DNA from: Selenomonas sp. WCT3
GTDB lineage: Bacteria > Bacillota > Negativicutes > Selenomonadales > Selenomonadaceae
NCBI GenBank assembly: GCA_900100835.1
Contig: FNCM01000009.1
Coordinates: 1 to 64,000, forward strand
Length of the DNA stretch: 64,000 bases
Direction: 5' to 3'
Shown here piece by piece: positions 52,092 to 59,765 of this stretch. Each line of letters begins with the position of its first letter. Within the stretch, counting starts at the first letter, position 1. Below the pieces are notes generated by a model. It was not told the DNA's origin. It worked only from the letters and a program-made list of their open reading frames with translations, and made no database searches. The position numbers and the translations under genes are program-made.

Positions 52092-53060
52092 TTATTCGGC
52101 GCTGGCTGGTTCGCAGCCGGCGGTTTCCTGTTCCTTGTTCATGCGGCTGGAAAGATAGTTGGCAGCCAGGGAACCGGAGATGTTGTGCCATACGCTGAAG
52201 ATGGCACCCGGGATAGCAGCGGCAGCACCAAAGTGCAGCATAGCAAGGGAGGTGGCAAGACCGGAGTTTTGCATGCCGACTTCAATGGAGATAGCCTTGG
52301 CCTTGGCGACGTTCATGTGAAGGGCCTTAGCGATAAGGAAACCGATGCTGTATCCCAGCAGATTGTGAAGCATGACGACGAGCATGATCAGCAGCCCCGT
52401 TTCGAGGATGCGTTGGGAGCTTACGGCTACGACACCGCCGACAATCAGCACGATGGCCACAACGGAAACCAGCGGCAGGAGCTTGACGATTTTCTGTACG
52501 GTTTCTTCAAAGAAACTGTTGATGAGAATGCCGAGGACAATCGGCAGGATGACCACCTGCACGATGGACATCATCATGGCGGCCAGGGAAATCTCGACCC
52601 ATTCGCCGGCCAGCCACCAGGTAAGGAGTGGCGTGACGATCGGCGCAAGCACCGTGGTAGTCATCGTCATGGAGACGGAAAGGGCGACATCACCGCGGGC
52701 AAGATAGGTCATGACGTTGGAAGAGGTACCGCCCGGGCAGGTGCCGACGAGGATAACCCCTGCGGCCAGCTCCGGCGGCAGCCCAAATCCTTTGGCGAGC
52801 AGCCAGGCTAGTGCTGGCATGATGGTGAACTGGGCCAAGGCGCCGACAAAGACATCCTTGGGGCGCTGGAAAACGAGCTTGAAGTCGCGCAGGCGCAGGG
52901 TCATGCCCATGCCGAACATGACGATGCCGAGCAGGATGGTAATCTTCGGTGCAGCCCATTTGAATGTCCAGGGCTGGATGAGGGCGATGGCTGCCACGAG
53001 AATGACGAAAACAGCCATGTACTTGGAGATAAATGCACTAAGTCTTTCTAATGATTTCAT
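52092..53060 (-). CDS. Bile acid:sodium symporter (BASS) family transporter
   Basis: Membrane protein of 322 residues, about 9-10 helices. GIVMFGMGMTLRLRDF, GTCPGGTSSNVMTYLARGDVALSV and ISIEVGMQNSGLATSLA are BASS landmarks, including residues that form the sodium sites. Bacterial members carry organic anions such as pantoate or 2-keto acids; the substrate here is unknown. The ATG at 53058-53060 follows AAGGAAGG; the longer frame upstream is not supported. It is divergent from the M20 peptidase gene, with a palindromic site between. Confidence 0.9.
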   Translation of the reverse strand: MKSLERLSAFISKYMAVFVILVAAIALIQPWTFKWAAPKITILLGIVMFGMGMTLRLRDFKLVFQRPKDVFVGALAQFTIMPALAWLLAKGFGLPPELAAGVILVGTCPGGTSSNVMTYLARGDVALSVSMTMTTTVLAPIVTPLLTWWLAGEWVEISLAAMMMSIVQVVILPIVLGILINSFFEETVQKIVKLLPLVSVVAIVLIVGGVVAVSSQRILETGLLIMLVVMLHNLLGYSIGFLIAKALHMNVAKAKAISIEVGMQNSGLATSLAMLHFGAAAAIPGAIFSVWHNISGSLAANYLSSRMNKEQETAGCEPASAE

Positions 53061-53164
53061 ATAAATGCCTTCCTTTCGTAGATTGTTTACAATGTTACAG
53101 TTATTTTTCATAAAAGTCAATATAAAATGGCGCAAAAACAGCTAGTAAAAACACAAAAACAGGG

Positions 53165-53189
53165 AATGTAACAGAATATAGTTTACATT
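53165..53189. promoter_or_regulatory. Palindromic operator candidate
   Basis: AATGTAA (53165-53171) and TTACATT (53183-53189) form a perfect inverted repeat with an 11-base spacer. Further TTACA units lie at 53085-53099 near the start of the BASS gene. This could coordinate the divergent pair. Confidence 0.45.
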
Positions 53190-53224
53190 ATAAAGTAAAA
53201 ACTGCAGTGATTTTTATATAAGTG

Positions 53225-53252
53225 TTGACAAAGAGGGATTATATGCTATTAT
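53225..53252 (+). promoter_or_regulatory. Promoter of the M20 peptidase gene
   Basis: TTGACA (53225-53230), 16-base spacer, TATTAT (53247-53252). Confidence 0.7.
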
Positions 53253-53294
53253 ATAGTGATAACATATATGACAAGTATGAATGGAGGGGCGACT

Positions 53295-54449
53295 ATGCCG
53301 GAAGATGGATATCGAGATGAAATCAAACAGAAAATCACCGAGACGTTTTACTGGCTGCATCAGCACCCGGAATTGTCCTATGAAGAATATGAGACAACAA
53401 GCCGTTTGAAGGAAGCTCTGACTGCGGCAAAAATCAAGATTCTGGACCTTCCATTGGCAACGGGGCTGGTGGCAGAAGTCGGCCAAGGGGAACCGGTGAT
53501 AGCCTTGCGGGCTGATATCGATGCCCTGCCGATTGCTGAGCAGACAGAATTATCCTATCAGTCCCAGCAGGAAGGGAAAATGCACGCCTGTGGACATGAT
53601 TTTCATGCCGCCGCTGTTTTAGGCGCAGCTTGGTTGCTGAAAAAGCAGGAAGCAGAGCTTCCTGGAAAGGTGCTGCTTATCTTTCAGCCAGCAGAAGAAG
53701 CACCGGGCGGGGCAAAAAAGATTTTGGCAACAGGCGTGCTGGCTGGTGTTCAGGCGATTTTTGGCTTGCACACGTCACCACTGTTTCCGGTGGGAGAAGT
53801 TGGTCTGATGACAGGGCCGGTTATGGCAGCTGTTGACCAGTTTAATGTGGAATTCCAAGGCAGGGGAGCTCATGCGGCGCATCCGGAGCGGGGAAGCGAC
53901 ACGATACTCATGGGAGCGACCTTTGTTACCAGTTTGCAAAGCATCGTTAGCCGCAACGTGAGCCCGCTGGAGGCGGCGGTGGTTACCGTTACCCAGTTCC
54001 ATGGCGGCAATACTTGGAATGTCATCCCGGGCAAGGTTCAGCTCGAGGGAACTGTCCGGACCCAGACGCCGGAGGCACGGGCCCTTATTCAGCAGCGTTT
54101 GCAGGAAATAGCCCAAGGGGTGGCGGCTTCCTTTGGTGGAACCGCCGAGGTTCAGTACACAGCTGGCCCGTCGGTCACCTATAATGACGCTCAGCTTTAT
54201 GAATTCGCCCGGCAAACGGCAAGGGCGGCAGGCCTTATTGAGCGACAGGCACCGGCCTCCTTGGGCGGTGAGGATTTTGCCTATTATCTGGAAAAGATTC
54301 CGGGGATGTTCTCCCTTATTGGCACGGGCGTTGGCCCCGTCAATCATAACCCGAAGTTTATTGCCGATCCGCAGGCACTTTTCCCGGCCGCGGATTATAT
54401 GGCTCGTTTAGCTCAGGATGCACTTAGGCAGCAGGTATGGCGGCGTTAA
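53295..54449 (+). CDS. M20-family amidohydrolase
   Basis: Protein of 384 residues. HQHPELSYEEYETT, ALRADIDALPIAEQTELSY, MHACGHDFHAA, LIFQPAEEAPGGAKK and the late LGGEDFAYYLEKIPG are M20D signatures with the metal ligands (Cys, His, Glu, His) visible. Members release amino acids from N-acyl amino acids or act on hippurate or indole-acetyl conjugates. The ATG at 53295 follows GGAGGGG; an earlier in-frame ATG lacks one. Divergent from the BASS transporter, which may import or export a related compound. Confidence 0.9.
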   Translation: MPEDGYRDEIKQKITETFYWLHQHPELSYEEYETTSRLKEALTAAKIKILDLPLATGLVAEVGQGEPVIALRADIDALPIAEQTELSYQSQQEGKMHACGHDFHAAAVLGAAWLLKKQEAELPGKVLLIFQPAEEAPGGAKKILATGVLAGVQAIFGLHTSPLFPVGEVGLMTGPVMAAVDQFNVEFQGRGAHAAHPERGSDTILMGATFVTSLQSIVSRNVSPLEAAVVTVTQFHGGNTWNVIPGKVQLEGTVRTQTPEARALIQQRLQEIAQGVAASFGGTAEVQYTAGPSVTYNDAQLYEFARQTARAAGLIERQAPASLGGEDFAYYLEKIPGMFSLIGTGVGPVNHNPKFIADPQALFPAADYMARLAQDALRQQVWRR

Positions 54450-54481
54450 AAAGTATTTAGCGAAAATAATCTGTCGAAACG

Positions 54482-54518
54482 AGGCTCTTGCATTAATCCG
54501 TGCAAGAGCCTTGTTTTT
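54482..54518 (+). terminator. Rho-independent terminator
   Basis: AGGCTCTTGCA/TGCAAGAGCCT stem followed by TGTTTTT. Confidence 0.85.
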
Positions 54519-54568
54519 GATGCAATAGGTGATGTGTTATTGCTATGTCTTGTTTTTTATTCTATATT

Positions 54569-54595
54569 TAAGAAGAAGTGGAAGTGATACGATAT
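54569..54595 (+). promoter_or_regulatory. Sigma-28 (flagellar) promoter
   Basis: TAAG (54569-54572), 15-base spacer, TACGATAT (54588-54595), close to the TAAA-N15-GCCGATAT consensus of SigD/FliA, about 40 bases before the flagellin start. Confidence 0.7.
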
Positions 54596-54635
54596 AAGAA
54601 TATAGGTATATGTCGGTTCTTATGGGGGGCATATT

Positions 54636-56567
54636 ATGTCAATGGTGATAAAGAACAATATGGCAGCTCAATTGGCGTTAGGTGAGCTCAACAAGAATAA
54701 TAAGAATTTGTCGAAGAGCTTGGCAAAAGTATCTTCAGGGATGCGCTATACCAGTGCGCAGGATGGTGCGTCGGAGTATTCGATATCGGAAAAGATGCGT
54801 GTCCGGCTTCGGGGACTAAATCAGGATATTGTCAATTCACAGACAGGTGCTAATTTAGTTCGCACAGCAGAAGGTGGAATTCAGGAAATTATCGATAATT
54901 TACGGGAAATGAAAGCTCTGGCGATTAATGCTGCAAATGATCATAACACCGATGTGGATCGGCAAATTATCCAGAAGGAGCAGGATTCGCGGTTAGCGGT
55001 TATTAATGAAATCGCGGCGACGACGAATTATAATGGCCGGTTGTTGTTGAATGGCAATTTGCGCCAGCCTGTTGAAGATGGTATGGTGAACAATATTCCC
55101 GAACCGGATGGCCCGGTGGTAATGATGACTACTGGCGATTATACGATTTCGCAAGACGGCGTTTATATGATGCCGCAGAATTATAAAGGGCGAATCACAA
55201 TCAATGCTGCCAATGTGAAAATTGTCCAGGAACATTCTACGGATGTTCATTATGGTGTGGCCATCGAATGTACGCAGCCGGGGGCCAATTTGTGGCTGGA
55301 TGATGTAAAGATAACCAATGCAGGGGGAACAACCGAGCTGAGTGAAGCATATGGTCTTTATGATACAACTGGGCAAAAAAACAATAACATCGTGAAATTC
55401 ACGGGAACAGGTAATCATCTAAGCATTCGCAATGAGGTAATCATATTTGGGGGCGATAATGGGGATGAAAAATACTCGATTCGTGATTATGTGGCGATTA
55501 TACATGTGGGGGGCGGCTTGGCCATTCATGGAGTAGGTGAGGATAGTAAACTTACGGCAGTAATGAAAGATGGAGGAAGCGGAAGAAATACCCGGGCGGC
55601 TGCTATTGGAACAGATGCCCTTGAGTCTTCAAATGCGAATTTGGAGATTTCTGGATTGTCTTATCTGGAGGCATGGTCTGAATGGGGGGCGGCCATTGGT
55701 GCAGGGGTTGGCAGCAGTTTTGGCAATATAACGATAAAAAATGTAGATGAAATACGGGTGGGCACTTGCCATGGGGCTGGCGTGGGAGCTGGCATGGAGG
55801 CATCGTGCGGAAATATCGAGATTTCTGCGCATAAGATATATGGAAAAATAACAACTGATAGCAATGGGCGAGGCGCATCAATTGGGCACTCTACTTTGGA
55901 TAGGGCAAGCTCGGGACGTGTTGCGATAACAGCAAATTATATTTTTTTGGCGACAAAGACTGCGACGGCATCGAAGGGGAATTTTTCTGCAGGGGCTGGT
56001 TCTGGGGCAACTATATGGACAGATGGCGGCGCTACTGTAAATGGGGAAGCATTTAATATCGATGGCAGGAGTTATTCGTCGCTGTATACGAATCGAAATG
56101 TTTACGAATATGATGATGGAACAGTAGATGAAAATGGAATTTATCATGGTGAGGAACGTGAGGAAGAATATCCGGGATTAATTATCCATACGGGAACTAA
56201 GGCCAACGAAAATCTTCGCATCTTTATCAATAGTATGGATACGGATACTATGGGGATTTCGGATATCCAGATGGACCCTTTTGAGAGAGCGTTGGAGGCG
56301 TTGTCAAAACTTGATGATGCCTTGGAGTATTCGCTTAATGAAAATACGCGGATGGGGGCATATCAGACCAGATTGTCTTTTGTTATTGATAACTTGACGG
56401 TGGCCAGTGAGAGCACGCAGGCGTCTGAGTCGGTAATCCGCGATGCCAATATGGCGAAGGAGATGACAATATATACTAAGAATAATGTCTTGAGCCAGTC
56501 GGCACAGGCAATGCTGGCGCAGGCCAATCAAAACAGCAGTAGTGTGTTGAGTTTGTTACAGGGATAA
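54636..56567 (+). CDS. Flagellin with a very large beta-helix-like central domain
   Basis: Protein of 643 residues. The N-terminal D0/D1 part (1-140) has VIKNNMAAQLALGELNKN, LAKVSSGMRYTSAQDGAS and a TAEGGIQEIIDNLREMK helix. The C-terminal D1/D0 part (about 529-643) has ALEALSKLDDALEYSL, GAYQTRLSFVIDNL and a terminal SVLSLLQG. Between them lie about 380 residues with repeated short strand and turn units (GNITIKNVDEIRV, GNIEISAHKIYG, GRVAITANYIFLA), suggesting a right-handed beta helix on the filament surface, as in carbohydrate-active proteins. A sigma-28 promoter supports flagellar regulation. No other flagellar structural gene is in the window. Confidence 0.9.
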   Translation: MSMVIKNNMAAQLALGELNKNNKNLSKSLAKVSSGMRYTSAQDGASEYSISEKMRVRLRGLNQDIVNSQTGANLVRTAEGGIQEIIDNLREMKALAINAANDHNTDVDRQIIQKEQDSRLAVINEIAATTNYNGRLLLNGNLRQPVEDGMVNNIPEPDGPVVMMTTGDYTISQDGVYMMPQNYKGRITINAANVKIVQEHSTDVHYGVAIECTQPGANLWLDDVKITNAGGTTELSEAYGLYDTTGQKNNNIVKFTGTGNHLSIRNEVIIFGGDNGDEKYSIRDYVAIIHVGGGLAIHGVGEDSKLTAVMKDGGSGRNTRAAAIGTDALESSNANLEISGLSYLEAWSEWGAAIGAGVGSSFGNITIKNVDEIRVGTCHGAGVGAGMEASCGNIEISAHKIYGKITTDSNGRGASIGHSTLDRASSGRVAITANYIFLATKTATASKGNFSAGAGSGATIWTDGGATVNGEAFNIDGRSYSSLYTNRNVYEYDDGTVDENGIYHGEEREEEYPGLIIHTGTKANENLRIFINSMDTDTMGISDIQMDPFERALEALSKLDDALEYSLNENTRMGAYQTRLSFVIDNLTVASESTQASESVIRDANMAKEMTIYTKNNVLSQSAQAMLAQANQNSSSVLSLLQG

Positions 56568-56578
56568 TTAATGGAGCG

Positions 56579-56609
56579 ATACACCAGCTGTTGTTACGTG
56601 CAGGTGTAT
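56579..56609 (+). terminator. Weak hairpin after the flagellin gene
   Basis: ATACACC/GGTGTAT stem with a long loop and only TTTG after it; possible terminator. The remaining 56610-56800 shows no gene and no clear element. Confidence 0.4.
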
Positions 56610-56853
56610 TTGTCAATACTGTGAGACTTACTAATTGGGCTCGGACGAATACCTTTTAATCCTTCTATTTGTCGCTTAACGCCCCTGATGCTCCTAAAGC
56701 ATCTGTTCCGTTGTTACATCCTTAGCCTGAACGTTCGCCTGCTGGATAAAGCTGATACGGCTGTTTTGGAATCTTGTTCATCGCAGTTCCTTAATGGAGG
56801 GCATTCTGCTATAATAAGGGCTGGAATCAATTGATACGGATTGAGGTGCGGGA

Positions 56854-57618
56854 ATGGAGTTTTTGGATGTACAGACGCTGGGATTTCTGGTGTTTTTTGG
56901 TTTTATGGCCTCGTTTATCGATTCGGTGGTGGGCGGCGGCGGACTTATTTCGATTCCGGCGCTGATGTGGACAGGATTGCCGCCAGTAACCGTGCTGGGA
57001 ACGAATAAGGCGGCTGCTGTCATGGGGGCCCTTACGAGTTTTGTGACCTTTGTGAAGTCGGGCAAGGTGGATATGTGGCTGATTAAGCGGCTGTTTCCTA
57101 TTTCGCTGATTGGTTCGGGGATAGGTGTGCTGGCCGTTCGCATGATACCTTCGGATATTCTGCGGCCCCTGGTGGTGGTCATGCTGGTGGCGGTGCTCAT
57201 CTACAGTATTGCCAAACGGGACTGGGGCCGGGAAAATCACTATGCAGGCATGTCCACGCGGCTGCTGATGCTTTCCTGTCTTGTGGCATTTTTATTTGGT
57301 TTTTACGATGGTTTTTTCGGCCCTGGGACGGGCTCGTTTTTGCTGTTTGCTTTTTTGCTGGTGGGCTTTGACTTTATCGGAGCGGCGGCCAATGCCCGGG
57401 CGCTGAATTTTGCCAGCAATATTTCGGCGGCGGTGCTTTTCACGTATTTTGGGTTAGTGGATTTTTCCTATGCGATTCCCATGGGCTTGTCGATGATTGT
57501 GGGGGCTTGGTGCGGCGCACGTATGGCGCTTTCCAGGGGAACGGGATATGTGCGGCCGCTGTTTATCGTTATGACAACCATTTTGATTGGCAAGCAGTTG
57601 TTGGATTTGTTCAAATAA
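56854..57618 (+). CDS. TauE/SafE-family (TSUP) membrane permease
   Basis: Membrane protein of 254 residues, about 8 helices. FGFMASFIDSVVGGGGLISIPALM near the start and FGFYDGFFGPGTGSFLLF in the second half are the two duplicated family motifs. Members export sulfite or organosulfur anions. TATAAT (56810-56815) and GATTGAGGTGCGGGA precede the ATG. Only six bases separate its stop from jetA, so the permease and the condensin genes may share a transcript. Confidence 0.9.
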   Translation: MEFLDVQTLGFLVFFGFMASFIDSVVGGGGLISIPALMWTGLPPVTVLGTNKAAAVMGALTSFVTFVKSGKVDMWLIKRLFPISLIGSGIGVLAVRMIPSDILRPLVVVMLVAVLIYSIAKRDWGRENHYAGMSTRLLMLSCLVAFLFGFYDGFFGPGTGSFLLFAFLLVGFDFIGAAANARALNFASNISAAVLFTYFGLVDFSYAIPMGLSMIVGAWCGARMALSRGTGYVRPLFIVMTTILIGKQLLDLFK

Positions 57619-57624
57619 GGGGCG

Positions 57625-59091
57625 ATGGTTTTGGCCGGGATACCGGATTATATGACATATGATTACCTGCGCAATCTGCGCATGAATAACGCAGCCTGGC
57701 GGTTACTTACAGCCGACCAGGCTGCGTTTATTGCGGCCTTTTTTTACCGGGAGTTCATTGCCGGTAAGCGCCGTGGCATTGAGGCCCAGGAACTTTTGGA
57801 GCATTTGGATATGTTCCTCTACGATGCGCAACGGCAGACGGCTGGCGAAGCGTTTGGGCGTGCTCCTCAGGATTATTTGGAGATATGGTCCGATACGGAG
57901 CATGGCTGGCTGCGAAAATACGAATATCATGACGATTGGTATTATGACCTGACCGCTCCAGCCCAGAAGGCTGTGGAGTGGCTGGTGAGTCTGCACAAGC
58001 AGGACTTTGTCGGTACGGAGTCGCGGCTGCGCACGGTGTTTAATCTGCTGCATGAAATTGCCCGGGAAACGGATACCGATGTGGAGCACCGCAAGGCGTA
58101 TCTTCAGGAACAGCAGAAAAAAATCGTGGCGGAGCTGGCGGAAATCGAGGCCAGCGGGATAGTAAAGCCGCAGCTGGATGATGTGCAGGTCAAGGAGCGC
58201 TTTTTGCAGGCGGAGGATACGGCCCAGGCAATATTGGCCGACTTCCGTGAGGTGGAGGAGAACTTCCGCGAGCTCACCCGCAAGGTTCAGGACGATGTGG
58301 TCAAGTGGACTCGGGGTAAGGGCGAATTGCTGGAAAAGATATTTAATGAGAGCGATATTATCCGCAAATCGGAGCAGGGACGAAGCTTTATGGCGTTTTG
58401 GCGTTATCTGATGCTGTCCCAGCAGCAGGAGGATTTCCGCGATACCATGGCGCAGATCAGCAAAGCAGAGCCTATCCGTGAACTGTTGCCGGAGCATCCC
58501 CTCATGGCCATCAACCGGGATTGGGTGCGGGCGGCCGGTTCGGTACAGCAGACGCTGGGGCAGCTCTCAGCCCAGCTGCGTCGCTATGTCGATGAAGCTT
58601 ATTTGCAGGAAGAGCGGACGATTTATCAGTTGATTCAGCGAATCGAAACCAAGGCAGTGGAGCAGCGCGGTCAGCTGCCCAATGGTGATTTTACGGAAAT
58701 CCGGGAGATTGCCCCCGCGGTGCAGCTGCCCATGGAACGCCGACTCTTTGCCCCACCCCAGGCGACTAAACTCGTAAGTCCTGTCTTGCAGGCAGGTGAT
58801 GGGGAAGATGGTGAGTTGTCGGCTATTTTCAATCAGGTTATTGTCGACCGGCAGCAGCTGCAGGCAAATGTTTGCGACCTTTTGGCTGAGAGGCCGGAGG
58901 TTACCTTGTCTGAGGTGCTGGCGGTACATCCTCTGCAGCAGGGACTGCCGGAGCTTTTGGGCTATTTGGTGTTGGCCAGCCATGAGGAAGCGGAGGCCTT
59001 TGACAGCAGTGCGCTGGAGCGCATTTTATTTGAGCGCGATGGGCAAAAGCTTATCGCCGTTTGTAATCGAGTCGTATTTCGGAGGAAATAA
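57625..59091 (+). CDS. jetA: JetA/MksF-type condensin kleisin subunit (DUF3375-like)
   Basis: Protein of 488 residues. It begins with a winged-helix-like region (YLRNLRMNNAAWRLLTADQAAFIAAFF) and a WYYDLT strand, continues with a long coiled coil (about 170-280) and ends with a further helical domain. This layout and its place before JetB and a MukB/JetC-like ATPase identify the kleisin of a Wadjet type I or MksBEF condensin. It should bridge the two heads of JetC. AAGGGGCG precedes the ATG. First gene of a jetABC operon. Confidence 0.82.
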   Translation: MVLAGIPDYMTYDYLRNLRMNNAAWRLLTADQAAFIAAFFYREFIAGKRRGIEAQELLEHLDMFLYDAQRQTAGEAFGRAPQDYLEIWSDTEHGWLRKYEYHDDWYYDLTAPAQKAVEWLVSLHKQDFVGTESRLRTVFNLLHEIARETDTDVEHRKAYLQEQQKKIVAELAEIEASGIVKPQLDDVQVKERFLQAEDTAQAILADFREVEENFRELTRKVQDDVVKWTRGKGELLEKIFNESDIIRKSEQGRSFMAFWRYLMLSQQQEDFRDTMAQISKAEPIRELLPEHPLMAINRDWVRAAGSVQQTLGQLSAQLRRYVDEAYLQEERTIYQLIQRIETKAVEQRGQLPNGDFTEIREIAPAVQLPMERRLFAPPQATKLVSPVLQAGDGEDGELSAIFNQVIVDRQQLQANVCDLLAERPEVTLSEVLAVHPLQQGLPELLGYLVLASHEEAEAFDSSALERILFERDGQKLIAVCNRVVFRRK

Positions 59092-59096
59092 AGGAT

Positions 59097-59765
59097 ATGG
59101 ATTTGGATAATACTGCAGCCGATAGGGGAGAAAATCCCCAGGAGCAGGCTTTTTCACGGGCAGCAATCATGCTGCTCAAGGGAATTGTAAGCCGTGGCCG
59201 GGATGAAGCCCTGTGGCAGGATATTGTAGGCCGTCAGACGGAGTTGCGGGACTATTTCCGCCGCATTGGCCTTAAGCTTATCATCAATGAGCTTGACGAA
59301 TACGCCTACCTGCGCCAGGAAGAGGGGAGTGGGCTTCCCCATATTGTGCCGCGCTATCCGCTTAGTTATAATCTGTCGATGCTGTTGGTACAGTTGCGCA
59401 AGGTTTTGGCGGAGTATGACCGGGCAGCTGGTGGTGACCGCGTCGTCATCAGCTTTGAGGATATTTTGCGCCGCATGGAGCCCTTTTTGCCGGTGCAAAT
59501 CAATGAGATGAAATACCGTCAGTCGGTGGAGCATCTCGTGCGGGGAGCTGTGCGCATGGGCTTTTTGCAGAAAATCAAGGGCAAGGATACGGATTACGAA
59601 GTTCGGCCGATTTTGCGCAACTTTGTGGATGCACAGTGGCTGGATGATTTTGCCCAGAAACTGGAGGCTTATGAACAGTACGGGCAGTCCCGTCATGACG
59701 AGCGGGCAGAAGAGGAAACGGAGGAAGGAGAGATGATGGATGAACTTATTCGAGACGACGACTGA
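59097..59765 (+). CDS. jetB: JetB/MksE-type condensin subunit (DUF4194-like)
   Basis: Protein of 222 residues made of winged-helix-like units: DYFRRIGLKLIINELDEYAYL, YPLSYNLSMLLVQLRKVLAEY and YRQSVEHLVRGAVRMGFLQ, then an acidic tail. This is the pattern of DUF4194/MksE proteins, which dimerise and bind the kleisin. It starts five bases after jetA and its last 26 bases overlap jetC, so translation is coupled. Confidence 0.85.
   Translation: MDLDNTAADRGENPQEQAFSRAAIMLLKGIVSRGRDEALWQDIVGRQTELRDYFRRIGLKLIINELDEYAYLRQEEGSGLPHIVPRYPLSYNLSMLLVQLRKVLAEYDRAAGGDRVVISFEDILRRMEPFLPVQINEMKYRQSVEHLVRGAVRMGFLQKIKGKDTDYEVRPILRNFVDAQWLDDFAQKLEAYEQYGQSRHDERAEEETEEGEMMDELIRDDD

Noticed and set aside
53165..53189. 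TnrA/GlnR site
   Set aside because: The half-sites are TGTAA/TTACA but the spacer is longer than the TGTNA-N7-TNACA consensus.
56568..56853. Gene or structured RNA after the flagellin gene
   Set aside because: No frame with a ribosome-binding site and only one weak hairpin; treated as spacer.
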